Source of the DNA: Candidatus Collierbacteria bacterium
GTDB taxonomy: Bacteria > Patescibacteriota > Microgenomatia > UBA1400 > MFAQ01
DNA: 41,636 nucleotides
Direction of reading: 5' to 3'
Assembly: GCA_003531665.1 (NCBI GenBank)
Contig: DQFC01000029.1
Span: forward strand, 42,420 to 84,055
In this document: piece after piece, positions 16,289 to 23,576 of the stretch
Layout of the letters: each line of letters begins with the position of its first letter
Numbering within the stretch: position 1 is the first letter of the stretch
The notes under the pieces: model-generated
Told to the model about the DNA's origin: nothing
Database searches by the model: none
Seen by the model: the letters and a program-made list of their open reading frames with translations, nothing else
Position numbers and translations under genes: made by a program

Positions 16289-16468
16289 ATGGTTGAGAAA
16301 ATTACTTTTCAAATGTCCGGCTTGGTCAAGGATTCAGCTAACTTAAAAGAGATTGAGTTTTGGGGACACGATGCGGGAGAGTTTATGACGCAAGAATTAA
16401 TGGAGATAATTGAAGTCCTTGGAGCCTCAAATGAGGAAGGGAACAATCAGGTTCAGGCAGAGAAATAG
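16289..16468 (+). CDS. Small acidic hypothetical protein (59 aa)
   Basis: ATG 16289 is preceded by a strong AGGGGGTGAG Shine-Dalgarno (around 16274-16283). An in-frame TTG at 16286 is less likely. The product is soluble and acidic, with VEKITFQMSGLVKDSANLKE and a helix EFMTQELMEIIEVLGAS. No family is recognisable. It is followed 49 nt later by another small gene with its own ribosome binding site, so they are probably expressed together. Confidence 0.65.
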   Translation: MVEKITFQMSGLVKDSANLKEIEFWGHDAGEFMTQELMEIIEVLGASNEEGNNQVQAEK

Positions 16469-16517
16469 AGTAAAATAGGTGGGTACATTCACTCTAACTG
16501 ACAATCTGGAGGCGCAT

Positions 16518-16961
16518 ATGGAGTCTGCCGTAAATTCTATGTTCTCACCGATTTTTTCAAACAAGCCAAACTCCGAGGTTTTGGCCGAGACACTGGATAT
16601 TGATAAACTTAGGGAAGCCGTGGTGGCGAGACTCGCCGAAATCGAGAAAGAGGATAGGGGCCATTATTGGTGGGAAGATAAACCGCTCATGGATCTCATC
16701 CAAACTGTCTATCAAAGTGGCTGCATCCTACTTCCGACTGATTCTGTGGAAAGACTGAGATGGATCGCCCTACTCTGTGTAGCCATGAGCGACATTGAGG
16801 ATTTTTCCTGCGGAAACATGGTACTTCCGGTGGACTTCCTGCCAGATGACATGATGGAACTGTATGAGGATGTTTATGGCTTGGATGTCATTGAGGAAGT
16901 GGTCAAAATCAGGAAACAGCTGGCTGAATGGGGTTGGAAATCAACTTTTCCGGATTGGTAA
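16518..16961 (+). CDS. Hypothetical cytosolic protein (147 aa)
   Basis: The frame is open from GTG 16479, but a perfect GGAGG (16508-16512) sits 5 nt before ATG 16518, so I take that start. The protein is acidic and helical, with motifs such as RGHYWWEDKPLMDLIQTVYQ, DSVERLRWIALLCVAMSDIE and a C-terminal KQLAEWGWKSTFPDW. No transmembrane segment or known catalytic motif is visible. A terminator at 16969-16991 closes the unit. Function unknown. Confidence 0.7.
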   Translation: MESAVNSMFSPIFSNKPNSEVLAETLDIDKLREAVVARLAEIEKEDRGHYWWEDKPLMDLIQTVYQSGCILLPTDSVERLRWIALLCVAMSDIEDFSCGNMVLPVDFLPDDMMELYEDVYGLDVIEEVVKIRKQLAEWGWKSTFPDW

Positions 16962-16968
16962 TTTTTAT

Positions 16969-16991
16969 GGCCGGAGCAAATCCGGCCTTTT
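16969..16991 (+). terminator. Rho-independent terminator
   Basis: The perfect 7-bp stem GGCCGGA/TCCGGCC around GCAAA is followed by TTTT. It lies 8 nt after the stop of the 147-aa gene. Confidence 0.82.
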
Positions 16992-17039
16992 CGTGCCTTG
17001 AAATGATAAAATTAGCTGTTGTTTGGAATGTTTTGATAT

Positions 17040-17111
17040 TGCCGGATCGTCTAATGGTAGGACGTCGCCCTCTGGAGGCGAATATTCTAGGTTCGAGTCC
17101 TAGTCCGGCAA
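17040..17111 (+). tRNA. tRNA-Gln (anticodon CUG)
   Basis: The cloverleaf folds fully: acceptor TGCCGGA/TCCGGCA, a D-arm, anticodon stem TCGCC/GGCGA with loop CTCTGGA (anticodon CTG reading CAG), a five-base variable loop, and T-arm CTAGG/CCTAG with loop TTCGAGT. The discriminator base is A and CCA is not encoded. A terminator follows directly. Confidence 0.95.
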
Positions 17112-17116
17112 CATTG

Positions 17117-17142
17117 AAAAACTCCCCTTGTGGGAGTTTTTT
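17117..17142 (+). terminator. Rho-independent terminator of the tRNA transcript
   Basis: The stem AAACTCCC/GGGAGTTT with a short CTTGT loop ends in a T-run, starting 6 nt after the tRNA. Confidence 0.85.
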
Positions 17143-17240
17143 GATGTTTTTATAGGATGGGACTCGAAAGTCGGAGCCAAACCCGTAACGGTTTTGGCGA
17201 GACAGGTCTTAAGGAAAATTTTATTAAATTTTACCGAGAG

Positions 17241-17258
17241 GAGTCCTAGTCCGACAAC
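17241..17258 (+). repeat. Imperfect copy of the tRNA-Gln 3' end (att-like)
   Basis: GAGTCCTAGTCCGACAAC repeats the tRNA 3' segment at 17095-17112 with one mismatch (G to A). A further octamer GGACTCGA at 17160-17167 is the inverse of the T-arm TCGAGTCC. Such remnants are typical where an element has integrated at, or excised from, a tRNA gene. No integrase is present in the window. Confidence 0.5.
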
Positions 17259-17295
17259 TGTGCCAAATAATAATAGTTGGCTAAAAAAATATCAA

Positions 17296-18585
17296 TTATC
17301 CCCAAGAATCTTCGAGATATTTTTCCGGAGCAAAGCCAGGCTGTCTTGTGGCGAGTGCTTTGTGATAAATTATATAGCCCTCAGGTGCTTTGCGAAGCAT
17401 ACTACCGAATTTTTCTGGATCTACGAAATGGGCATTAACCGGAAGTCGCTCTCTATTCGCGGAGGTATCTAAGACAACGGTCTTATCCGATCCAAAAACT
17501 TTGTTTAATAAATCTGTAAAGCCAGCCGGATCTTCGTCAGCAAAATTGATTTCATCAACAAATAGCCAAGGGGTACTTCCGTCAGTAGTCTCAAACCAAC
17601 TCCAAAGCCTACCTCCGCTAGATGTCTCACCATGGAAGAAAATATTTTTGCCTTCAAAATTACAGCTTAAAATTCTTTTTTCTTGTGGCTCGAAAGTTTC
17701 GAAGGCCCGTTTCAACTTACTTTGTGGAAGTCCAATTTGCTCCGCTACTATTCTACCCACGGTGAACAATTCAGCGGTTCTTAAAGTGGATGGCATAAAT
17801 GGATTTTTTAACCCTCCATTCTCAGCATCAAAGCCCGACCAGCCAGCCGGAAGTGGTTCTCGAAGTTCGGCTAAGACACGATTATTGACAAAGCCTAACG
17901 ACCCACCAGGTCTAACTTTAATTTTTGATTGAAAAATGTCATTTTTACTCACGAAAGATCCGGGGTTGATGTGAGTATCGTAAATATTTATCAGGAAGGC
18001 AATATTGGGCGGCAACAATTTCGAAAGCTTAGCGACATGATCGTGTATATATGCGCTATATTCCATGACAACGACTGGAGTTTCTTGATCCACGCGATTG
18101 ATATAGTGGCACATGACACCAGGGGGGGTAAGCCTCTTTGAGTAAAATCTTTTTGCATCTATGCCTGATGAGGAAATTAAGTGTTCTAGAAAAGCGACGG
18201 TAGTTGTTTTTCCCACGGAACCGGTTACTCCGATAATGTATGGATCTGATTCTGCCCTAACTGCTTCGTATAAGCGCTTAGCTAGTGAATCTAATGATGT
18301 GACCTTAAGATAATCTGCTGATGGTAAGTTTTCCATCTGGTCAATGACAAGATCCCAACCTTTATCTCGAGCAACACCTGCCGCCGAAGGTCTTCTGTCG
18401 TAACCATAATCCCATCCACCTTCTCCCGTTGAATGCGAAGTGAAATAGAACGACCTTTTCAAATCCTCCGGCCTTTGTGGAATACCAACAATATCTACCC
18501 AATCATATTTTCTATTTTCTGGTATTCTATCTTCTTCGACCAAATTTCCGGCAATTTCTTTTATTTGATCTTTTTCTAGGATCAT
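17296..18585 (-). CDS. Mur ligase-like protein (MurF-type central domain)
   Basis: The 429-aa protein has a Mur ligase P-loop, GVTGSVGKTTT at residues 119-129. The family's middle-domain features follow: VVVMEYSAY with the conserved Glu, then LPPNIAFLINIYDTHINPGS, like the MurF NxxxxH region. The N-terminal ~110 residues and the C-terminal ~130 do not look like the standard UDP-MurNAc-binding and C-terminal ligase domains. It is therefore a divergent member whose acceptor is unknown. ATG 18585 is one base after the stop of the upstream hydrolase gene, so they form a two-gene operon. It may ligate an amino acid or peptide to a non-canonical substrate. Confidence 0.68.
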   Translation of the reverse strand: MILEKDQIKEIAGNLVEEDRIPENRKYDWVDIVGIPQRPEDLKRSFYFTSHSTGEGGWDYGYDRRPSAAGVARDKGWDLVIDQMENLPSADYLKVTSLDSLAKRLYEAVRAESDPYIIGVTGSVGKTTTVAFLEHLISSSGIDAKRFYSKRLTPPGVMCHYINRVDQETPVVVMEYSAYIHDHVAKLSKLLPPNIAFLINIYDTHINPGSFVSKNDIFQSKIKVRPGGSLGFVNNRVLAELREPLPAGWSGFDAENGGLKNPFMPSTLRTAELFTVGRIVAEQIGLPQSKLKRAFETFEPQEKRILSCNFEGKNIFFHGETSSGGRLWSWFETTDGSTPWLFVDEINFADEDPAGFTDLLNKVFGSDKTVVLDTSANRERLPVNAHFVDPEKFGSMLRKAPEGYIIYHKALATRQPGFAPEKYLEDSWG

Positions 18586-18586
18586 A

Positions 18587-19318
18587 TTATTTTGATAGGA
18601 AATTTATGATCGCTGATGAAACTTCATCCGGGTGAGTTTCGCCAATATTGTGATCTCCCCCCTTAATAATGAGGCAATTCAAGCCATTTTTTTCAACAAT
18701 TTCAGAAATGTAGTCTGCCGGAGTTGAAGTGTCGGAATCTCCGTAAACTAATAAAATATCTTTAGGATCTACTAATTCAAGTAATGGTCTAATATCACGC
18801 CGGGCTATTTTGTCGTAACTAGCTCTCAAAAAAGGAGTGCCTTCCCGATAATATCTGCTAAAAATTGATTGATATAGTGACTTCAACGAATCAAAGTACC
18901 GCTCGGGTACGATATGTTTCCCAATTTTTCCCATTTGAGACTTTACAGTTTCTTTTCTTTTTAGGGCCGGAGAGATCAGGATGACCGGAATGTTTGATTT
19001 GTGCCTAACTTTGTAATCTAATGCGACAGCACCTCCAAATGAGTAGCCCACAATGGCTTCCGGTTTTACGTTTTGTTCTTTGACCCAATTTCCTAAATAG
19101 TCGGAAAAATCCTCTAAATCGAAAGATTCCTTTTTGGGTTCTTTGACACAGCAAAAACCAGGCAGATTGAAAAATCTAACAGGATATCTTTTCTCTAGTA
19201 AATTAACCAACTCTTGCCTTTGACTCCAAGCAGTACCCTCGACCACCTTTTCACAATCCAAATTGGAATTATAGCTTCTAGTACCCCAGCCGTGAATCAT
19301 CACAATTTCTCTGCTCAT
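18587..19318 (-). CDS. Alpha/beta hydrolase
   Basis: The 243-aa alpha/beta-hydrolase-fold protein has the oxyanion segment IVMIHGWGTRS and the nucleophile elbow GYSFGGAVALDY. The acid residue is probably in VYGDSDTSTPADY and the catalytic His in GGDHNIGETHPDE. There is no signal peptide, so it acts in the cytosol. It is the first gene of a pair with the Mur-ligase-like gene. The pairing suggests an amide/ester-forming and hydrolysing couple, but no substrate can be named. A minus-strand TATAAT at 19333-19328 ends 9 nt before ATG 19318, consistent with a near-leaderless transcript. Confidence 0.85.
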   Translation of the reverse strand: MSREIVMIHGWGTRSYNSNLDCEKVVEGTAWSQRQELVNLLEKRYPVRFFNLPGFCCVKEPKKESFDLEDFSDYLGNWVKEQNVKPEAIVGYSFGGAVALDYKVRHKSNIPVILISPALKRKETVKSQMGKIGKHIVPERYFDSLKSLYQSIFSRYYREGTPFLRASYDKIARRDIRPLLELVDPKDILLVYGDSDTSTPADYISEIVEKNGLNCLIIKGGDHNIGETHPDEVSSAIINFLSK

Positions 19319-19359
19319 AATATTGATATTATACTAGTCTAGGCTCAGATACTTCCCCT

Positions 19360-19572
19360 CTACTGTTGTTTGTTAGCTTCTGGACTCTCCTGACCAGTTT
19401 TCTGATCATATTCCCCATTGCAGATTTTGTGTGTCCTACAAGTTGAAATTACAACAGGGTAATCAGGACTGTTTTCCCTGGGGTCAACCTGGAACCCAGA
19501 TTCGACACATTGAGGACATACGATAATCGGCACAGGTTCTCTTTCAAGATGAATATGCGCTTCCTTTGACAT
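19360..19572 (-). CDS. Small cysteine-containing hypothetical protein (70 aa)
   Basis: The product has VCPQC followed ~24 residues later by STCRTHKIC, a possible zinc-binding knuckle. The tail is rich in Gln, Glu and Lys. No membrane segment is present. ATG 19572 lacks a clear Shine-Dalgarno. It lies alone between the hydrolase start and a strong intergenic hairpin. Real coding is plausible from the cysteine arrangement and length, but unproven. Confidence 0.45.
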   Translation of the reverse strand: MSKEAHIHLEREPVPIIVCPQCVESGFQVDPRENSPDYPVVISTCRTHKICNGEYDQKTGQESPEANKQQ

Positions 19573-19616
19573 ATTTGTTTCTTACGGAATATTATCTATA
19601 TATTCTACACCCTCTA

Positions 19617-19650
19617 GGCCAATTTGTGCCTGCGAAGCAGGCACTTGGCC
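19617..19650. repeat. Strong intergenic hairpin (nested inverted repeats)
   Basis: An inner perfect stem GTGCCTGC/GCAGGCAC with a GAA loop (19626-19644) is enclosed by GGCCAA/TTGGCC. No T-run follows. It could be a dispersed repeat or an end-of-transcript structure for one of the flanking genes. Confidence 0.55.
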
Positions 19651-19717
19651 GAGCAAGCTCTTTCATTAATCGCGCGCAAGCCCCGTCTTTAAGTAAGATA
19701 TTGTAAAATTTAAGGAT

Positions 19718-20065
19718 ATGACTGAATCAACTGAGAATGACGAGTGGCCATTCAGGTTTGAAATTTCTGAAACGGGGGTTGATTGGAGCGACTTAACATT
19801 TAAAGTTACTTTCAATGGATTGGTTGCTCCTGATAAAAAAGCTGAAATCGTGAAGATGGTGTCTGAATGGGCAACGAAAGGGGTTGAAGATGGATATGGG
19901 GGAAAGATGCATCTTTGGGAAATAGAGGAAAACGCTTGGAATAAAAAGGGCACCTCTTTTTCCTTTTGGGCCGATATGGGGAGTAGTGATCTGAAAAAAG
20001 CGGTTGGCTTACTTTTTGATAATTTTGCAGATACAGGTTTGGTGAAAAAGATTAAGGTTGGTTAG
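19718..20065 (+). CDS. Hypothetical cytosolic protein (115 aa)
   Basis: The small acidic protein shows an alternating beta-rich pattern (WPFRFEISETGVDWSDLTFK, then VTFNGLVAPDKKAEIVKMVS) and a C-terminal helix/strand (LKKAVGLLFDNFADTG). No family is recognisable. ATG 19718 follows AAGG by four bases, and a TAAAAT lies 8 nt upstream. It is a stand-alone gene between the hairpin and the Erm-like gene. Confidence 0.55.
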   Translation: MTESTENDEWPFRFEISETGVDWSDLTFKVTFNGLVAPDKKAEIVKMVSEWATKGVEDGYGGKMHLWEIEENAWNKKGTSFSFWADMGSSDLKKAVGLLFDNFADTGLVKKIKVG

Positions 20066-20154
20066 AAATACCCAGGTAAGTCATAAACTTTCAAAATACT
20101 AAGATCGTTTGACGTTTTTACTGACGACTTATTAGATCAACTATCCTATAACAG

Positions 20155-20182
20155 TTGACAACACAGTGGATTCTGTTATAAT
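20155..20182 (+). promoter_or_regulatory. Consensus promoter of the Erm-like gene (TTGACA-16-TATAAT)
   Basis: Both hexamers match the sigma-70 consensus exactly with 16-nt spacing. Transcription would start near 20189, just before a short leader ORF (ATG 20192) that overlaps the methyltransferase start. This is the strongest promoter match in the window. Confidence 0.8.
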
Positions 20183-20191
20183 GAGGCTATT

Positions 20192-20260
20192 ATGATTACT
20201 TGCATCATCCTCCGCCATGTTCAAAACAAGGCGGAAACTACTATCGCAGAACTTTCTTAG
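20192..20260 (+). CDS. Putative 22-aa leader peptide overlapping the Erm-like gene
   Basis: The frame begins MITCIILRHVQN and ends AETTIAELS at TAG 20258-20260. It starts about 3 nt from the predicted transcription start and overlaps the first 44 nt of the downstream gene in another frame. Many erm genes are controlled by translation of a short leader peptide. The position fits that logic, but the peptide matches no known stalling sequence that I recall. Confidence 0.3.
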   Translation: MITCIILRHVQNKAETTIAELS

Positions 20261-20999
20261 GGATCGTGAGCTTGTAAAGCGACTCATTGTCGCCTCTAGT
20301 ATTTCGTGGAAAAATTTGGTTTTGGAAATCGGCGCCGGTAACGGTATTATTACCGAGAGCCTACTCACTGTCTCCAGGAAGGTAGTTGCAGTCGAAATTG
20401 ACAGAGATTTATTTACTCTTCTTTCTAGTCGTTTGGGGAAAAATAAAGCCTTGAAGCTTGTTAATGGAAATATTTTAGATTTTAAACTACCCAACGAGCC
20501 ATATAAAGTTTTTTCCAATATCCCGTTTTCCATTACAGGTGAGATCGTTAAGAAGCTATTATTTTCGGATAATCCGCCGGATTCCTGTAGTCTGATCGTC
20601 CAAAAAGAGGCGGCCAAAAAGTTCATGACTAATCAGAAAAAGAGTAGTATGCTCTCTATCCTGTTTTATCCTTGGTTTGATATTAAAATCGGTCATATTC
20701 TCAAAAGAACTGATTTCCAACCTGTCCCCATGGTGGATTTGTGTCTATTACAAATTATTAAAAGGCCAAGACCACTAATTTCTAACGACGACTTGTGCAA
20801 ATATCGTGATTTTGTCGTTTACAAATTTACAAGATGTAGAGCTGTCGGTGAATGGCCTGTGGCGCAATGGCTGGCTTCGTATACGAAAGATGTACATTGT
20901 CGAGGTTATTTTTTAAGGTGGCAAAAAGAGCAAGGTAGACTTGAAAAGATACACCGAACCAGAACTGACAAAAATTGGAAGAAGTTTGGAAGTCAGTAG
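20217..20999 (+). CDS. Erm/KsgA-family rRNA adenine N6-methyltransferase, Erm-like
   Basis: This 260-aa protein is an SAM-dependent rRNA adenine methyltransferase. It has the family N-terminus KLLSQNFLRDRELVKRLIVA, SAM motif I LEIGAGNGIITESLL, VVAVEIDRDLFTLLSSRL and the catalytic NIPFSITGEIVKK. The NIPF form, the short C-terminal domain and the basic tail (RTRTDKNWKKFG) are closer to Erm proteins, which modify 23S rRNA A2058 and give macrolide resistance, than to KsgA (usually NLPY). This is pattern-based, so a divergent KsgA remains possible. ATG 20217 has no Shine-Dalgarno. It has its own consensus promoter and a possible leader ORF. It lies in the AT-rich accessory stretch, consistent with acquisition. 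Confidence 0.78.
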   Translation: MFKTRRKLLSQNFLRDRELVKRLIVASSISWKNLVLEIGAGNGIITESLLTVSRKVVAVEIDRDLFTLLSSRLGKNKALKLVNGNILDFKLPNEPYKVFSNIPFSITGEIVKKLLFSDNPPDSCSLIVQKEAAKKFMTNQKKSSMLSILFYPWFDIKIGHILKRTDFQPVPMVDLCLLQIIKRPRPLISNDDLCKYRDFVVYKFTRCRAVGEWPVAQWLASYTKDVHCRGYFLRWQKEQGRLEKIHRTRTDKNWKKFGSQ

Positions 21000-21001
21000 A
21001 T

Positions 21002-21328
21002 CTAAGGCAACAAGACTAATAATAACCATATTGGAACTTGTATTAAAACCATAACACCAAGCATTCCTGCTCTATTTCGTTTTAATACGGTTAATGACAC
21101 TATTAATGTAAAAATCTCAGATGGAACTGTAATCCAATGGCAAACCCAAGGATAAAATTTTCCGCACCATGAGTGAGGTCGATGCGCAAAATCTACAATA
21201 TAGTTATGAATTCCCAAATTTGTGAGTAAGTCACGAATCAGGTGATATGCTGAGAATATTAGTATCGTAATAAAAAGTAGTCGTATCACTTTGTTCATAT
21301 TTGTATTGTAGCCATTACTATTCTTCAT
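21002..21328 (-). CDS. Small multi-pass membrane protein, paralogue of the upstream gene
   Basis: With ATG 21328 (GGAAG 5 nt upstream) the product is 108 aa. An earlier ATG at 21367 would overlap the upstream gene, and a later one (21298) is also possible. Three hydrophobic helices are seen: VIRLLFITILIFSAYHLI, SEIFTLIVSLTVL and MLGVMVLIQVPIWLLLVLLP. Layout and residues resemble the 115-aa protein encoded upstream (EIFxLI, a Lys/Arg-rich turn, then a final helix ending LLxP), suggesting tandem duplication. No known family. Confidence 0.6.
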   Translation of the reverse strand: MKNSNGYNTNMNKVIRLLFITILIFSAYHLIRDLLTNLGIHNYIVDFAHRPHSWCGKFYPWVCHWITVPSEIFTLIVSLTVLKRNRAGMLGVMVLIQVPIWLLLVLLP

Positions 21329-21350
21329 TTTTCTTCCAGGAAAATCCGAT

Positions 21351-21698
21351 TCAGTAGCGCGGATCAAGTAGTATTACGAGGGGAAAATATATCAGCATAA
21401 AAATAACTACTCCGACTACCCATTTCTCCAAAGCCGATGTCTCTCTTCTGTGCTTAATAATTGGAATAGATATCAATAGGAAAATTTCTGCCAAAAATGA
21501 ACTAATACCTGCGCTGAATATCAGTAATTGTATACAGTAGGGTAAATGGCTTAAATCTTCTTGGATGTTTCCAAAGACGTCAAGAAAGGTAGGTATTCTT
21601 AAAATATCCTGCGTAATGTCTTTGAGGAAGTGAATTAAAGTAACGACCCAAATTAGTGAGAGGAGAAAAGATCGCACTATTGAGGTAGTTATCTTCAT
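21351..21698 (-). CDS. Small multi-pass membrane protein
   Basis: With ATG 21698 the product is 115 aa. The longer frame would overlap the VOC gene. Three hydrophobic helices are visible: SIVRSFLLSLIWVVTLI, LLIFSAGISSFLAEIFLLIS and WVVGVVIFMLIYFPLVILL. An extracytoplasmic-type loop contains DLSHLPYC. It is 8 nt after the VOC stop and 22 nt before its likely paralogue, so the three genes probably form one transcript. Function unknown. Confidence 0.62.
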   Translation of the reverse strand: MKITTSIVRSFLLSLIWVVTLIHFLKDITQDILRIPTFLDVFGNIQEDLSHLPYCIQLLIFSAGISSFLAEIFLLISIPIIKHRRETSALEKWVVGVVIFMLIYFPLVILLDPRY

Positions 21699-21706
21699 GC
21701 ACGATA

Positions 21707-22111
21707 TTAGGTCAAATCCGTAAAGGGGTTGAACGCTACTTCCCATAAGTAACCATCGGGATCGGCAAAGTATCCGGAGTATCCTCCCCAGAAAACTTCT
21801 TGTGGTTTTTTGACCGATTTTGCTCCTGCATTTATGGCTTCAATAAAAGCTTTATCGACTTCTTCTTTTGAACCAACATTGTGTACAAGAGTAAAACCAG
21901 AAAAACCTGTGCCCGCGGGAGTAATATTAGCATCAGAAGCTAATTTATCTTTGGGAAACAAAGAGAGCCAAGTACCTTCCATTTCAAACGAAACAAAGTC
22001 TTCACCCTCTTTGTAATTGTGCGGAATAAACCCCAAACCATCTCTGTAAAAACTCAATGACTTATCAAAATCAGATACGCCAAGGGTAATAATACTTATC
22101 TTTGATTTCAT
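21707..22111 (-). CDS. VOC/glyoxalase-superfamily protein
   Basis: With ATG 22111 the protein is 134 aa. An upstream TTG lies within the -10 region and is rejected. The vicinal-oxygen-chelate fold is recognisable: IITLGVSDFDKSLSFYRDGL, FVSFEMEGTWLSLFP, and the C-terminal GYSGYFADPDGYLWEVAFNP with the metal-binding Glu. Close relatives are uncharacterised glyoxalase/bleomycin-resistance-like proteins, and a drug-binding role is possible beside the Erm-like and MFS genes. TATAAT at 22123-22118 (minus strand) ends 6 nt before the ATG, so the message is probably leaderless. Confidence 0.85.
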   Translation of the reverse strand: MKSKISIITLGVSDFDKSLSFYRDGLGFIPHNYKEGEDFVSFEMEGTWLSLFPKDKLASDANITPAGTGFSGFTLVHNVGSKEEVDKAFIEAINAGAKSVKKPQEVFWGGYSGYFADPDGYLWEVAFNPFTDLT

Positions 22112-22182
22112 AAACTTATTATACAGGTTCAAAATTTACAGTCTTGTGCCTAATTTACCGCGACCTTGGCAAATGGGTCAAC

Positions 22183-23367
22183 TCAAAGTTTGACTGTTCT
22201 AATTTTATTTGAGATTGTCCAAAAAGGAATAGTTACCGTCCCGATCAGTATACCCATCGCAATCAAAACAATGTCTATCGAAAATATGTCTACGAGGTAT
22301 CCAATAAAGACAAACATAATTGAAATTGAGATGTTGTTAATAAGTGATTGAACAGAAAGTACAGTGGCTCTACTTTCAGATGTTATTTCCAGATTTAGAT
22401 AATTATCAATAATTATGTTTTTATAATTATCAATAATATAAAAAGCAATAATTAGTACCAGGACAAAAGGACTTTGAATTAGGCCGAAGGAGATCAAAAG
22501 GACCGACATTGAAATAAAAATTAACAGGAAAGAAAGTCTTTTTCTGACTTTATGTTCAATTATGTTGGAAAACGAAGCAATAAAGCCACTAATACCCGTT
22601 ATAAATGCAAAAACAAACCCTAATGATTGTATGTTAAAACCGCGACTAACTAGATATGGTTGATTTAACAATGTTGTAAAAACATACATAGGCAGAGCCA
22701 AAATAATTCCAACAGCAATTAGCTTCCTAACATCTAAATTTGTTATAGATAATCTAAATGATTCCTTGAGTACGGTCATTTGATCAGAAAACTTTTTGTG
22801 GATATTTTGCTGTTTTGGTTCTATAACCGTAGAAAAAATGATTGTAGATAAAATAATTGTTGCTGTAATCATGTACCAGGGAAGTCGGTGATCGATAGTG
22901 TAAAGCGATGCTCCCGCTATTGAGCCGATTATTGTCGCAATGGTGCTAATTAAGAGAAAACGACTTTTCAATGTTAAGTAATCTTTTACTCTGTCTAATT
23001 CTTTGAGTGTGTCAAAAATGATGGCGTCTTGTGCTCCAGACTCAAAAGCATCGGCAGCACCCGACAAAGCCCAACCAATAATGAAGATTGCGGCTGTTGA
23101 CCCGAAACTTAAACAGGAAAAGGCGGCAATAGAAAATAAATAAGCAATCATTCGAGATGCTTTTCTGCCAACAATGTCGGCAAATATTCCCGTGGGTATC
23201 TCAAGCACTACTATCACCAGAGCAGCAGACAGTTCCATCATCCCAACTTGAGCAAAGGATAAACCAAAAGAAAGTAAATACAATATTCTAATAGGAGCTA
23301 TAAAGCGTATTCCAAGAGCTTTAATAAAATAAAATTTCCAAATGTTTGACTTAAGAGAATTATTCAT
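22183..23367 (-). CDS. Major facilitator superfamily transporter
   Basis: The 394-aa integral membrane protein has about 12 hydrophobic helices. The MFS loop 2-3 signature appears as EIPTGIFADIVGRKASRMIA. Other typical stretches are IFIIGWALSGAADAFESGAQ and FVFAFITGISGFIASFS. The substrate cannot be deduced, and drug or metabolite efflux is typical for this size. Together with the neighbouring Erm-like and VOC genes it could form a small resistance set, which is inference. ATG 23367 has no strong Shine-Dalgarno. Confidence 0.88.
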   Translation of the reverse strand: MNNSLKSNIWKFYFIKALGIRFIAPIRILYLLSFGLSFAQVGMMELSAALVIVVLEIPTGIFADIVGRKASRMIAYLFSIAAFSCLSFGSTAAIFIIGWALSGAADAFESGAQDAIIFDTLKELDRVKDYLTLKSRFLLISTIATIIGSIAGASLYTIDHRLPWYMITATIILSTIIFSTVIEPKQQNIHKKFSDQMTVLKESFRLSITNLDVRKLIAVGIILALPMYVFTTLLNQPYLVSRGFNIQSLGFVFAFITGISGFIASFSNIIEHKVRKRLSFLLIFISMSVLLISFGLIQSPFVLVLIIAFYIIDNYKNIIIDNYLNLEITSESRATVLSVQSLINNISISIMFVFIGYLVDIFSIDIVLIAMGILIGTVTIPFWTISNKIRTVKL

Positions 23368-23512
23368 CTTCTAAATAACAATTGTACGTCAAGGATTTTG
23401 ATTTGAAACGGATATCCAAAGTTACGTGAGTAATATTAATAAGTGCCTTTGAAGAAGGAACTTTGGCCGATAAGCCAATGCTGTCTCAATGTCTATTACA
23501 CGAAGTTTTAGC

Positions 23513-23556
23513 GGAGTGAGATTGCTTCGTCATTTTGTTTCTCGCAATGACGGCGA
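23513..23556. repeat. Dispersed intergenic repeat, copy 2
   Basis: The segment begins GGAGTGAGATTGCT and ends CTCGCAATGACGGCGA, matching the ends of the copy at 1139-1182 while the centre differs. It lies in the 209-bp gap between the MFS and TspO-like genes. That gap also holds a TTGGC/GCCAA inverted repeat near 23463-23478 and nothing else I can identify. Confidence 0.65.
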
Positions 23557-23576
23557 GATCGAGCTTGGCGAACACG

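Noticed and set aside
17390..17932. 180-aa plus-strand reading frame
   Set aside because: Shadow of the Mur-ligase-like gene, with no start signal or domain.
20217..20999. Calling the rRNA methyltransferase ksgA
   Set aside because: NIPF instead of NLPY, the short C-terminal domain and the accessory setting fit Erm better, though certainty needs phylogeny.
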